From Parapedobacter sp035556095 (lineage in GTDB: Bacteria > Bacteroidota > Bacteroidia > Sphingobacteriales > Sphingobacteriaceae), in contig NZ_DATMFT010000026.1 in NCBI RefSeq assembly GCF_035556095.1, forward strand, positions 62,001-126,000: a stretch of DNA of 64,000 nt, given 5' to 3'. Below the pieces are notes generated by a model. That model did no database searches, was not told the DNA's origin, and saw only the letters and a list, made by a program, of their open reading frames with translations. The translations under genes were made by a program, and so were the position numbers. The first letter of the stretch is position 1. The number at the start of each line of letters is the position of its first letter. Below, one piece after another: positions 8,093 through 17,788 of this stretch.

Positions 8093-9360
8093 GGAGTACT
8101 GGTTTTTTTACCATAAAGAGTGATTTCGGACAACACCTCGGGTGTCCCGCCAAAGCCGCTAATGGCCTCATAGCGGAACCACCTGGCTGGCTTTGTAAAA
8201 GCTGGGGCCTCGGGATACATCAAAGCCATATCCCCCGCGGCACCCATCTTAGCAATTTCCAGTTCACTGATTCCCGAAGGAACGGGGATGGTATGCTGCG
8301 AGATGAACTCCCACGCTCCCGTTTCTTCATCCAGAAAATACATATTGTACCGGTTGACATTCACACCCTGATAATAGTATCCCTTAACATTCGGGTCGTA
8401 GGGTACAGCATTCAGGTCGTGCCGTTGATTGGTGACGATCCGGCTTAACTCATAATAATCTCCCAGGTCTATAATAAAGTTCCAAGGCGAATTTCCATCT
8501 GCGATTTTCCCGGTACGCCCACGCCCTCCGGTGTGCATGATATCCATAGTCTCACCAATCGAGACGATACCGTTGATCACATTCAGCGATTTTGCTTCAA
8601 ATGCATCTCCAAAACACATTGGCACCCCTCCTATCATATCGTTGGCATTCGGCAACCGCCAGCCGTCTTTTTCCAGTAGGTGATCGTTCATCACTTGGAT
8701 TTCTCCCACTTCAATCCCGTCCGTGATGTTACCGTACGCATCGCCGGCACGGATATTTACCGTAAGCGATTCGTCGTCAGCCAAGCGTACGTTGTCTATG
8801 ATTTCTTCTACAGCAGCTTCCTTGGATGATAGCACCCATGTAACATCCCGCTTCACTCCAGCTTTATCGAAAACCATATCAACATAGATGTTCACGGTTT
8901 GTTGAAGTTCGTTCTCCCAGACGACCAGAAAGGAATTAAAAGCAGGTGTGACTTTAACCGACTTTGTGATCTGTTGCAATGCAGACTCAGCGGCCTTGAC
9001 CGTTATGGATATTGAAGGAGAGCGGTTCCCCGCCCTGTCGATGGCATATAACTGGACCGTGCGTTCAAGGGTATCGGCAAAGCCATATATATCCAACGAG
9101 TCGGTAAAATACGATGCCGCAAAAACACTTTTCTTCCCGCTATTATTCACATATTCCGCATTGATGCTGATGATATCTTTATCTGGAGGCAGGCTGTAGA
9201 ATACCCGTGCACCACCAACTAGCGGTTTAAATGTTATATACTCCGGCGGCGATGGTGCAACGCTATCATCTCCGACGATCTCAAACCGTTTATCTTCCTT
9301 ACAAGCGACGAACGCCAGCAGGAACAGTATACATAATAAGAAATTTTTTATAATCTTCAT
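8089..9360 (-). CDS. DUF4959/DUF5000-type lipoprotein with discoidin-like C-terminus
   Basis: A 423-residue lipoprotein with signal and lipobox LAFVAC. The N-terminal region resembles the Ig-like DUF4959 module common just downstream of SusD (PPEYITFKPLVGGARVFYSLPP). A second beta module follows (about residues 120-220). The C-terminal ~170 residues resemble a DUF5000/F5-8-type carbohydrate-binding domain (WNFIIDLGDYYELSRIV, RWFRYEAISGFGG). It lies 33 bp after susD1 and overlaps the next gene by 4 bp. The likely role is a surface glycan-binding accessory of the first SusCD pair. No catalytic motif is seen. Confidence 0.8.
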   Translation of the reverse strand: MKIIKNFLLCILFLLAFVACKEDKRFEIVGDDSVAPSPPEYITFKPLVGGARVFYSLPPDKDIISINAEYVNNSGKKSVFAASYFTDSLDIYGFADTLERTVQLYAIDRAGNRSPSISITVKAAESALQQITKSVKVTPAFNSFLVVWENELQQTVNIYVDMVFDKAGVKRDVTWVLSSKEAAVEEIIDNVRLADDESLTVNIRAGDAYGNITDGIEVGEIQVMNDHLLEKDGWRLPNANDMIGGVPMCFGDAFEAKSLNVINGIVSIGETMDIMHTGGRGRTGKIADGNSPWNFIIDLGDYYELSRIVTNQRHDLNAVPYDPNVKGYYYQGVNVNRYNMYFLDEETGAWEFISQHTIPVPSGISELEIAKMGAAGDMALMYPEAPAFTKPARWFRYEAISGFGGTPEVLSEITLYGKKTSTP

Positions 9361-9393
9361 GACGATATTCTTGATATTTACTACAAAAATTCG

Positions 9394-11373
9394 TTACCAC
9401 CCCGGATTTTGGACCAGGTTATCATTAATGGTGAGCTCTCTCATATCGATAGGCCACAAGTAGTTTTTCCTGAAAAAACTATTCTGCTGATATACTGTCC
9501 GTACGAAGAAAGTGCCCGCGCTAGTTCCTTGATTATTCCAACCCACATTTGCTTTGGAGAACTCGGTTATCGCGCGTTTATAGCGAACAACATCCCAATA
9601 TCGCTGTCCTTCAAACGCCAATTCGTTGTCCCGTTCGCGGAGGATAATCTCCAGCATGCCTTCTTTTGTGGTGTGTTTACCAACAGTTCTCGCCAGGCGG
9701 GGATCTGACCAAACCTCCTCCACATCGGGTATTCCGGCGCGCCTCCGGACTTTGTTGATCGCAGCGTAGGCTTCCTCGGTCGGCATATCGGCGTACTGAA
9801 CCAACGCTTCTGCTTTCATGAGATATAGATCTGCCATGCGTATAACCGGATAGGGGTACCTTACCAACCGCGCGGCATGTCCTGCCTTCGTGTCGGGGTG
9901 TACGAATTTCTGAATACCTATTCCGGTAGTAATGTACTGTACACCAAATTTGGCATATCTGCCGCCGGGCTGTTCCGCAAACATCGAGGTAGCAATCCGG
10001 TTGGAATGTGAACGGAAATATCCACCTGTAATCCCAAGGTTGGCATAAAATCTCAATTCTCTATTTAAATACAAATTGACAACCTCAGCACCGGGCTGTA
10101 GCAGTCCCCGTGTCCGTCCATACCTCGGGTCGTCCATGGTCGGCGTGGTGGCAACATCGTATCTGGCGTTATAGTTATACGTCAGGTCTTCCTCTATCGG
10201 GAGGCCGTTGTCCGTATAATAACGTTCTGCAACGGCAAAAGTAGCACCCGAGCTGCCTAGGCACCAGTTTACGTCATAAGACCCCCCGAATGAGTCGTAC
10301 CCTTCAGGCAGCGGGATATTCGTAATCGATTGCCAGTCGTCGACTCCCGCCGGATTGAGATTCGAAAACCCCCATATCGTCTCGTTGTTCCATGCATCCA
10401 CAAGAAGCATTCGAAGGTCATAGAGCGTGCTCATGTTTTCAGTATTGGCATCATAGTCTTCACGGTCGTAGGTATAGATATTCTTGTCGTACCTATATAA
10501 CCCCAAATTATTACGTTCGCATATCTCGATGGCTTCATTCACGGCATCCAATGCATCTTTCCATTTCTGTTTATCGTAAATCTGGGGGAAAAAAGGTCCG
10601 CCATCGACATCAAGAAATTGGCTGTAATCCGTGTTACCGTTAAAAAGCGGGCTTGCTCTAAACAATAATATGCGCGCTTTAATGGACTTCGCCACAACCT
10701 TGTCCACCTGCCCATACACATCGGCGTTTGCCCGCTCCCTCAAACCGGGGAGGGCCTCATCGATCAACCTGATAATATACTGGAAGCACTCTTCAACCTT
10801 CTTTCTACGCGGATACATGTCTTCATCGGCCGCATCGGCGGGGGTCATCTTATCCGCTATCACCACAGGTCCATAATGTTGCACCAACAAAAACGTGTAA
10901 TAAGCGTGCAAGAATTTGGCTTGTGCCTTCCAGTCTGCCTTTTCTGTTTCAGACATGTCTCCCACCGCATCGATATTTGCCATGAAGAGATTGGTGTCGA
11001 ATATGCCCTGGTATAAACTCTGTACGCCACCTGTACCGGACCACAACCCCAACAAGGGATTATCGACCGACTGATTCCCGCGATTAATTACATCCGCCAA
11101 AGCACGGTTGTTGATTTGATTTTCTAAATAGACCCGGTACTCATCGCCCAACGCATATTCGCCAGTTAAATGGCTATTTATTAAGGGCAACGAGTGATAC
11201 ACCTTTGACAAGGCGTTCCATGCCTGCTCTTTTGTCGAAAAAATGTCTTCCATGGTTACCGTGTTATCCGGAACGACCTCAAGAAAATCAGAACATGAGC
11301 CCATTAACACCGACAAATACGCGGCAAAAAATATCCATATGCTTTTCCGTATCATTGAATTTAGCTTCTTCAT
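9394..11373 (-). CDS. SusD/RagB-family outer-membrane lipoprotein (first cluster)
   Basis: A 659-residue SusD-like lipoprotein that forms the lid over its SusC partner and captures the nutrient. The frame is open to a TTG at 11394, but the ATG at 11373 gives the expected signal peptide (MKKLNSMIRKSIWIFF) ending at lipobox LMGSC. SusD features include FLEVVPDNTVTMEDIF after the Cys, TPR-type helices (KFLHAYYTFLLVQHYGPVVI), NKVRRRAGIPDV, ERDNELAFEGQRYWDVVRYKR, and a C-terminal LWPIDMREL with NPGW. It lies 38 bp after susC1. The ligand cannot be read from sequence. Confidence 0.93.
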   Translation of the reverse strand: MKKLNSMIRKSIWIFFAAYLSVLMGSCSDFLEVVPDNTVTMEDIFSTKEQAWNALSKVYHSLPLINSHLTGEYALGDEYRVYLENQINNRALADVINRGNQSVDNPLLGLWSGTGGVQSLYQGIFDTNLFMANIDAVGDMSETEKADWKAQAKFLHAYYTFLLVQHYGPVVIADKMTPADAADEDMYPRRKKVEECFQYIIRLIDEALPGLRERANADVYGQVDKVVAKSIKARILLFRASPLFNGNTDYSQFLDVDGGPFFPQIYDKQKWKDALDAVNEAIEICERNNLGLYRYDKNIYTYDREDYDANTENMSTLYDLRMLLVDAWNNETIWGFSNLNPAGVDDWQSITNIPLPEGYDSFGGSYDVNWCLGSSGATFAVAERYYTDNGLPIEEDLTYNYNARYDVATTPTMDDPRYGRTRGLLQPGAEVVNLYLNRELRFYANLGITGGYFRSHSNRIATSMFAEQPGGRYAKFGVQYITTGIGIQKFVHPDTKAGHAARLVRYPYPVIRMADLYLMKAEALVQYADMPTEEAYAAINKVRRRAGIPDVEEVWSDPRLARTVGKHTTKEGMLEIILRERDNELAFEGQRYWDVVRYKRAITEFSKANVGWNNQGTSAGTFFVRTVYQQNSFFRKNYLWPIDMRELTINDNLVQNPGW

Positions 11374-11411
11374 TTTATTATTTTTTGTCTTCAAGTTGAA
11401 GTGCTGATAAA

Positions 11412-14400
11412 TTAAAGGGACAATTGCAGCCCAATGTTGAAGGTCCGGTTGAGCGGATAGTTCAGGCCATTGCTACCTACTTCAGGGTCCCAAAGCTTGA
11501 AGGCACTGAGTACGAAAACGTTCTCGCAGCTGAAATAAACGCGCCCGTTAAAAATAGTTTTCGGATTCACATAATTATACCCTATCTCCAACGCTTTCAA
11601 TCGCAGGAAGCTCCCATCGCGCATCCACCAAGACGATGCGGTGGAATTATTCTGGATGACACCGGTAGATAGACGGGGAAATGCAGCGTGCATATTAGGA
11701 TTCGTTTCACTCCAGTAACTATCAGCTACGAAAGATAGCGCATTACGCCTGTTCGTAAACGGTGTTACAGCGTTTGCATCGATGAAGAAGGACTTGCGCC
11801 CGGTACCTTGGAAGAAGAATGAAAAGTCGAACTTCTTATAACCCATGGAGGCACCGAAACCATACTGGATCTCCGGAACGCCGGGAAATCCCATCGGCAC
11901 AACGTCATAACTATTGATGATCCCGTCGTTGTTTATGTCTTTGTACTTGATATCACCAGCCATATACATGCCCAAATCCTGGATGGGCGAATGGTTTATT
12001 TCAGCTTGATCGATAAACAACCTTTCGGCCACGAGTCCATACAACTGGTTTATCGGCTTACCTGTGTGTCTAAGATAGTCATACGGGTAGTTTGGCTCAT
12101 CCAAATAAATGTATTCGTTTGTCGCATACGTTAGATTGGCCCGTCCGGTTAACCAGAATTCCGGGCTGAAGGAATGCTGAAAGTCGATAGAACCGTCAAT
12201 CCCCCGTGATGTTGCTTTGCCCGCATTGCCGGAAGGTGAGACGCTCCAGCCCGACGTAGAAGGGATGTTGGAGCGTATACTATATATCCTGCTCCGGACA
12301 TCCTTGAAAAAGTCCACATTAAGGTTTAATACGCCGTCTTTAAAAAAGCCGAGTTCCAGGCCTAAATTGACTTTATCGGAGATTTCCCAAGTCATGTCGG
12401 GGTTACCCAGACGGTTAACGTTGTAACCGCCGTAAGATGTCTGGAAGGAGTTGCCCCACGTATAAGCACCCCCACTTCCTACCGAAATATCAGAAAGGAA
12501 CCAAAAGCGACCTGCCCGGCCCGCTATCGCATCATTACCGACCTTCCCGTAGGTAGCCTTCAGTTTGAAATTACTCACGACATCTTCGATAGGTTCCCAG
12601 AACGACTCATTGGAAATCAACCACCCGCCCCCCACGGATGGGAAAAAGCCGAATTTGTTCCTCCCGGTAAATTTTTCCGAGCCGTTGTACCCATATACAA
12701 ACTCAAAAAAATACCGGGTATCATAAGCATAGGTGAAGCGGCCCGAATTACCGAAATTCCGCTCGGGTAATGTCTCGAAGATATCGCTGCTGTTTCCGCC
12801 GGTTAACAAGCTCTGTTCGGCCGTTAACACGGTCATCAGGCCAATATCATGCTTGCCGAAGCTATTGTCCCAGTTTAAGCGTCCTTCAAAATAATAATGG
12901 TTTGTTGCGTCCCTATACGGCTCCACTCCTCCCAGGTACGCCCGTCCGGTAGTGGGATTTGCACTAAAGAGACTGTACTCATTTAAAATGGGGTTGTATT
13001 CGTCCACCACGTAATAATAAGGCGAGTACCTACGCTTTGCCGTGTAGGAGCTCCACGTCGTAGCGGAGGCTTTGGCCTGAAATTTCAGCTTATCCACCAA
13101 GAAATCCAGATCCTGGTTCAAGGTCGCCATAGCCGTGATGGTATTATCATCCCGATTTTGGTAGCCCATCACCATTTCGGCATACGGATTCGTCATGAGC
13201 GCCCCGGCATTAAAGATGTTTCCAAACAGCGTATGTTTGGTGAAGAGATTGGCCTGGTCGGGCTCAAATACCGCCGGAAAATCGACTGGATTACTGACCA
13301 TGATCATATTATATATCTCCGTTACCGAGCGATACGGGCCGGTATAACTCTCAAAACGACCACTTATCCGCGTATCGAGCGTCGTCGTTTTCGAAAGTTT
13401 AAATACAACGTTGCTTCGGAGGTTGAATCTGTTAATATTGATGTTACTGTTGAAGTTACTACGATTATCCACATTCAACAACCCTGTTTCATGATCGTAG
13501 CCCGCCGAAACATAGTACTTAGCCACGTTGCCACCGCCAGACAGGTTCACATTTCCCTTCGTGTTATTGGTGAAGGGCTTAAAGAGTTCATCAAGCCATT
13601 GTACGTTAGGATAAACCATAGGGTTCACCTCATTTTCCGTGCCTTGGATTTTTTGCTCACTATAAAAAGGGCTTTCATTAGCTGTCCTGGTTAGGAGTGC
13701 TTCGTTGTACATTTTCATATAGGTAACCCCATCAACAAATTCATTCATTCGTGTAGGTGTAGTTACCCGTGAGTCAACCCGCACGTTTATTGCAACAGGC
13801 CCCTCCTGACCTTCCTTAGTTGTTACAAGAATAATTCCGTTAGCACCTCGCGGGCCATACATCGCCGTTGCGGTAGCGTCTTTCAATACGGAAAACGACT
13901 CGATATCGTCCGGCGGTAGGCGCGCCAGATCGTTAGTTGTTGCTTCGAAACCGTCAATGAGAATTAACGGGTCGGTTTTGTAACCAAACGTTGTCACACC
14001 TCGTACAAAGAATTGTGCATTATCATTACCGGGTTCACCTGTGGTCTGATAAGAGATTACACCTGGGATCCTACCCGCAAAAGAGGCTGTCAAATTGCTG
14101 TTTGGCCCTTTCAATTCCTTTACATTCACCGTTTGGATCGACGAGATCATACTCGCCTTTTTTTGCTTTCCGAAGGCAACGACCACAACTTCATCGAGCT
14201 CTTGCTCATCTTCTTTCATCCGCAATGAAATAACCCGTGATTCCCCGACTGTTATTTTTTCTGTTTTATATCCGGTAAAGGAAAAAACAAGAACAGATGT
14301 ATCGCTCGGTATCGACAAGCTAAACTCTCCATTCATGTCGGTCTGTGTACTGACGGTAGTCGCACGTACAGCTATGCTCACACCTGCCAGCGGTGAGTCG

Positions 14401-14504
14401 AAATTATCAAAGACCTTACCTGACACCCTGATATCTTGTGCAAAAAGCGGCAAGAAACAAGTGAGTAAAAATAAGGTTAGCAGACTATGCTTGTGTTTTT
14501 TCAT
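11412..14504 (-). CDS. SusC/RagA-family TonB-dependent transporter (first cluster)
   Basis: A 1030-residue TonB-linked outer-membrane protein. A signal peptide ending near LPLFAQ precedes a CarboxypepD_reg-like beta domain (residues about 25-110), the TonB box-like DEVVVVAFG, the plug domain (GRIPGVISYQTTGEPGND, LKDATATAMYGPRGANGI) and the beta-barrel up to the C-terminal aromatic-Leu end (FNIGLQLSL). It imports oligomers bound by the adjacent SusD. It is the first gene of the minus-strand operon. No HTCS, anti-sigma/sigma pair or LacI regulator adjoins it, so its control is not visible here. The 633 bp upstream hold a repeated 14-mer that may be regulatory. Confidence 0.94.
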   Translation of the reverse strand: MKKHKHSLLTLFLLTCFLPLFAQDIRVSGKVFDNFDSPLAGVSIAVRATTVSTQTDMNGEFSLSIPSDTSVLVFSFTGYKTEKITVGESRVISLRMKEDEQELDEVVVVAFGKQKKASMISSIQTVNVKELKGPNSNLTASFAGRIPGVISYQTTGEPGNDNAQFFVRGVTTFGYKTDPLILIDGFEATTNDLARLPPDDIESFSVLKDATATAMYGPRGANGIILVTTKEGQEGPVAINVRVDSRVTTPTRMNEFVDGVTYMKMYNEALLTRTANESPFYSEQKIQGTENEVNPMVYPNVQWLDELFKPFTNNTKGNVNLSGGGNVAKYYVSAGYDHETGLLNVDNRSNFNSNININRFNLRSNVVFKLSKTTTLDTRISGRFESYTGPYRSVTEIYNMIMVSNPVDFPAVFEPDQANLFTKHTLFGNIFNAGALMTNPYAEMVMGYQNRDDNTITAMATLNQDLDFLVDKLKFQAKASATTWSSYTAKRRYSPYYYVVDEYNPILNEYSLFSANPTTGRAYLGGVEPYRDATNHYYFEGRLNWDNSFGKHDIGLMTVLTAEQSLLTGGNSSDIFETLPERNFGNSGRFTYAYDTRYFFEFVYGYNGSEKFTGRNKFGFFPSVGGGWLISNESFWEPIEDVVSNFKLKATYGKVGNDAIAGRAGRFWFLSDISVGSGGAYTWGNSFQTSYGGYNVNRLGNPDMTWEISDKVNLGLELGFFKDGVLNLNVDFFKDVRSRIYSIRSNIPSTSGWSVSPSGNAGKATSRGIDGSIDFQHSFSPEFWLTGRANLTYATNEYIYLDEPNYPYDYLRHTGKPINQLYGLVAERLFIDQAEINHSPIQDLGMYMAGDIKYKDINNDGIINSYDVVPMGFPGVPEIQYGFGASMGYKKFDFSFFFQGTGRKSFFIDANAVTPFTNRRNALSFVADSYWSETNPNMHAAFPRLSTGVIQNNSTASSWWMRDGSFLRLKALEIGYNYVNPKTIFNGRVYFSCENVFVLSAFKLWDPEVGSNGLNYPLNRTFNIGLQLSL

Positions 14505-15114
14505 AATTAAACAGAATATATTGGCTCGTTATCTATATGCGTGGGCATCTCGCTCGATATTCTTACAGAATCGCGCATAACGTCACCGCTTTTTTAACCT
14601 TTGTACTAATTTATCATTGTGAATACTATCAACCGCCAATCTATCATAATCTAGAACTAATCGGCTAGTGCGGTTCTACTAATTCAACACCTTTTCACAA
14701 TTCGTTGCTTGCTTCTTATGCGCTTAACAGGCCTTGTGTTTAACATCATGTTGCTTATTGGACTTTCATAAAAAATTGTCATAGCTAGTCGTTACGTTTA
14801 TATGATTACCTAGTTTCCATCTGGTTATATTAGCTAACCATCACTCGGAATTGATATAACTAATTTTAAATTATTGATTAGTAAAGTGAATATGGGTTCA
14901 AATATCGTTCGTATTTGCATTGCACCACACCTCTCCGTTAACCAATGTTGACTGTATTTTATCATTAGGGGCCTTAAAAATAAATGTATAAACCACAATT
15001 CAGGGGTATTACACCTGTTTTTTAACACAGACTGACTGTATTTTATCCGAACACTTTTAACAACAACGTTGGCCAATAATTTTTTGTTAATGTCTCGAGA
15101 GTGATGGTAATTTC
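14505..15114. other. Long intergenic region between divergent susC1 and hrpB
   Basis: About 610 bp of AT-rich sequence without a convincing gene; the one longer minus-strand frame runs into hrpB antisense sequence. It must contain the susC1 promoter, but no clean TAnnTTTG was found on the minus strand. The only clear structure is a direct 14-bp repeat, GACTGTATTTTATC at 14950-14963 and 15034-15047, with starts 84 bp apart. Confidence 0.5.
14950..15047. repeat. Direct 14-bp repeat pair upstream of susC1
   Basis: GACTGTATTTTATC occurs at 14950-14963 and again at 15034-15047. The 84-bp interval is eight helical turns, so both copies face the same side of the DNA. This could be a pair of regulator sites or a chance AT-rich match. 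Confidence 0.4.
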
Positions 15115-15122
15115 TATCTTTG
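15115..15122 (+). promoter_or_regulatory. -7 promoter element of hrpB
   Basis: TATCTTTG fits TAnnTTTG. A TTTTTG lies upstream at 15081-15086, but the 28-nt spacing is longer than usual. The element overlaps a possible TTG start at 15120 and leaves about 10 nt before the ATG at 15138, which favours the ATG. Confidence 0.4.
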
Positions 15123-15137
15123 TCGGTTTCTGCGGTT

Positions 15138-17648
15138 ATGCCTGTCGACTTATCACATATCGCACTTCCCATCATGGAGATCGTACCGCAATTGCGGATG
15201 CAGGTTGCTGCGCATACCAGCGTTATTGTCGGCTCACCGCCGGGGGCCGGAAAAAGTACCGTTGTACCACTCGCGCTCCTGGACGAACCGTGGTTAAAGG
15301 GGCAAAAAATCATCATGCTCGAACCACGCCGGCTGGCGGCCAGCAGCATCGCCCGCCGTATGGCGGCCCTGCTCGGCGAAAAAGCCGGTGAGACGGTGGG
15401 TTACCGGGTGCGTTTCGAAAACCAGACGTCATCGCGCACACGCATCGAGGTGGTCACAGAAGGTATCCTCACCCGCATGTTACACCACGACAACGCCCTG
15501 GATGGCGTGGGCGTGGTCATCTTCGATGAGTTCCATGAGCGGCGGCTGCATACCGACCTGTCGCTGGCGCTTTGCCGCGAAAGCCAGCAGATCCTGCGGC
15601 CTGACCTCCGCCTGCTTATTATGTCGGCAACATTAGATACCAGTGCGCTTTCCGACCTGCTCAACGCGCCGGTAGTGGAGAGCCAAGGGCGTATGTATCC
15701 CGTCACCATCATCCATACAGATGAAGTCGGACCCGATAATCTCATTAGCGAATGCGCACGTACCATCATCCGTGCATGGCGCGAACAACAGGGCGACATC
15801 CTTGCTTTCCTACCTGGCGAGGCCGAGATCCGGGCTTGTGAGCGGCTGCTCCTAGCCAACCCCGTGGGCGCTGCCATCCATCCGTTATATGGGCAACTAT
15901 CACTGACGGCGCAGCACGCGGCCATCCAGCCCGACCGGGGTGGGCAGCGCAAAATCGTGTTGGCCACCTCCATTGCCGAAACGAGCCTCACCATCGAGGG
16001 TGTTGGCGTGGTGGTCGACTGTGGTTATACCCGCACCATGGTGTATGATCCTCCATCAGGCCTTTCCAGGCTCAAAACCGTACGTATTTCGCGGGATGCG
16101 GCTGATCAACGGGCCGGAAGGGCCGGGCGCCTCGGGCCGGGCACTTGCTACCGTATGTGGTCGAATGCCACCGAACAGCGCATGGCTGCTTATCGTACGC
16201 CCGAAATCCTGCAGGCCGATCTCACATCGCTGGTACTCGATACCGCCAAATGGGGAGTGCAGGACGCAACTCAGCTCGAATGGGTCACACCACCTCCGGC
16301 AAGCAGCGTAGCACAGGCACATGACCTGCTGCATACGCTCGATGCTTTACGGAACGGAAAAATTACGCCCCATGGACGCGCCATACACACCCTGCCTTGC
16401 CATCCGCGTATAGCACATATGCTGTTGGAAAGTAAAAATGTGGACCACCTTGGCCTCGCCGCTGATATTGCCGCGCTGCTAGAAGAACGCGATCCGCTGG
16501 GACGTGAAGCCGGTATTGACATCAACATCCGCATCGAAGCCCTGCGTCGGCACCGGACATACGGTAACCGTGGCAAGCGCTTCGATAACCTCGAAAAAAT
16601 AGCATACGCTTACCGAAAGTTACTTGACGCCGAGGCCGATAACGGCACCGTCGATGCCCACGCCACCGGGCTCCTACTCACCTACGCCTACCCCGAGCGC
16701 ATCGCTAAAGCACGGAACGACAGTCGCGGCACTTTCCAGTTGGCAAACGGCAAACGGGCGGCGGTTCCTTTGGGCGATGACCTTGCCCACGAAACATGGC
16801 TGGCCATTGCCTCGCTCGATGCCCGTGATGGGCTGGGCAAGGTATTCCTGGCGTCACCCGTTGACCCTGCAGATCTAATCCCGCGTGCCAACGAAACCGA
16901 ACGTATCGTGTGGGATACAAAAAAAGGAGGTATCGTCGCCACGAAAGACAAGCGCATCGGCCACATCACCTTGCAATCCACGCCGCTTCCCCAACCCACA
17001 GATAACGCCCTGATACCTGTGCTATGCGATGCTATCCGTAACGAAGGGGCACAGTTGCTCGATTTTTCCGATACAGTAGCACAATGGCAAAACCGGGTGA
17101 ACACGCTGCGGCATTGGTATCCGCGCCAAGACTGGCCCGACGTGACCACGGGAAACCTTCTGCAACACCCCGAAAACTGGCTTACCCCTTATCTTTCAGG
17201 TATCCGTAAAACGGAAGCTTTACAAAAGCTGGACATATGCAACATACTCACCCACAGCCTGTCTTACGAACAACAACAGTCACTAAATGGGCTCGCGCCG
17301 ACGGGGATCGAGGTGCCTAGCGGATCGATCATCAAGCTGCGGTATTCACCCATTGGTGAACCACCCATACTGGCCGTGCGCCTACAGGAAGTTTTTGGTA
17401 TGCTGGACACGCCGCTGGTAAACAACGGCCAAACACCGGTGGTGATGCACCTCCTCTCGCCCGGTTTCAAACCCGTACAGGTCACCGCGGATCTCCGCAG
17501 TTTCTGGCAAACTACCTATTTCGAGGTGCGTAAGGAGCTCAAACGTCGCTACCCTAAACATGCTTGGCCTGACGATCCGCTCCAAGCGGTCGCGGTAAGG
17601 GGTGCGCCCCGACGGAGTGGATCCACCAATTATCACCGGAATACATAG
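15138..17648 (+). CDS. hrpB: ATP-dependent helicase HrpB
   Basis: An 836-residue DEAH/RHA-type RNA helicase of the HrpB family. The sequence begins LPIMEIVPQLRMQVAAH and then shows Walker A (GSPPGAGKST), motif Ia (LEPRRLAASS), motif II as DEFHER, motif III (MSATLDT), the helicase C domain with ATSIAETSLTIEGV and the arginine-finger motif QRAGRAGRLGPG, a helicase-associated domain, and a long HrpB-specific C-terminal region with PKHAWPDDP. Length and order match full-length HrpB (about 800-840 residues). The ATG at 15138 is preferred over TTG at 15120, which falls in the promoter. The biological role of HrpB is poorly defined (RNA metabolism). It is followed 140 bp later by the M3 peptidase on the same strand. 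Confidence 0.93.
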   Translation: MPVDLSHIALPIMEIVPQLRMQVAAHTSVIVGSPPGAGKSTVVPLALLDEPWLKGQKIIMLEPRRLAASSIARRMAALLGEKAGETVGYRVRFENQTSSRTRIEVVTEGILTRMLHHDNALDGVGVVIFDEFHERRLHTDLSLALCRESQQILRPDLRLLIMSATLDTSALSDLLNAPVVESQGRMYPVTIIHTDEVGPDNLISECARTIIRAWREQQGDILAFLPGEAEIRACERLLLANPVGAAIHPLYGQLSLTAQHAAIQPDRGGQRKIVLATSIAETSLTIEGVGVVVDCGYTRTMVYDPPSGLSRLKTVRISRDAADQRAGRAGRLGPGTCYRMWSNATEQRMAAYRTPEILQADLTSLVLDTAKWGVQDATQLEWVTPPPASSVAQAHDLLHTLDALRNGKITPHGRAIHTLPCHPRIAHMLLESKNVDHLGLAADIAALLEERDPLGREAGIDINIRIEALRRHRTYGNRGKRFDNLEKIAYAYRKLLDAEADNGTVDAHATGLLLTYAYPERIAKARNDSRGTFQLANGKRAAVPLGDDLAHETWLAIASLDARDGLGKVFLASPVDPADLIPRANETERIVWDTKKGGIVATKDKRIGHITLQSTPLPQPTDNALIPVLCDAIRNEGAQLLDFSDTVAQWQNRVNTLRHWYPRQDWPDVTTGNLLQHPENWLTPYLSGIRKTEALQKLDICNILTHSLSYEQQQSLNGLAPTGIEVPSGSIIKLRYSPIGEPPILAVRLQEVFGMLDTPLVNNGQTPVVMHLLSPGFKPVQVTADLRSFWQTTYFEVRKELKRRYPKHAWPDDPLQAVAVRGAPRRSGSTNYHRNT

Positions 17649-17732
17649 GCTCCGAGGAAATCAACACAATAACTTCACCGCGGGCTTGTGGAGTAATACG
17701 CCACTCCGTAGCACTCTTCGGCCGATTTTTAG

Positions 17733-17740
17733 TAAATTTG
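17733..17740 (+). promoter_or_regulatory. -7 promoter element of the M3 peptidase gene
   Basis: TAAATTTG matches TAnnTTTG, 48 nt before the ATG at 17789. No good -33 TTTG is seen at the usual distance. Its position over the alternative TTG start (17738) supports translation from 17789. Confidence 0.4.
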
Positions 17741-17788
17741 TCCATTCTTAACCGCTGTCGAGCGTGGCAGCCCCAAATTTTCGAGTAC

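Noticed and set aside
13158..13694. 178-codon plus-strand frame inside susC1
   Set aside because: It lies antisense within a well-supported SusC gene and shows no recognisable motifs or promoter.
14834..15349. 171-codon minus-strand frame upstream of susC1
   Set aside because: Half of it is antisense to hrpB and the rest is AT-rich intergenic sequence without protein features.
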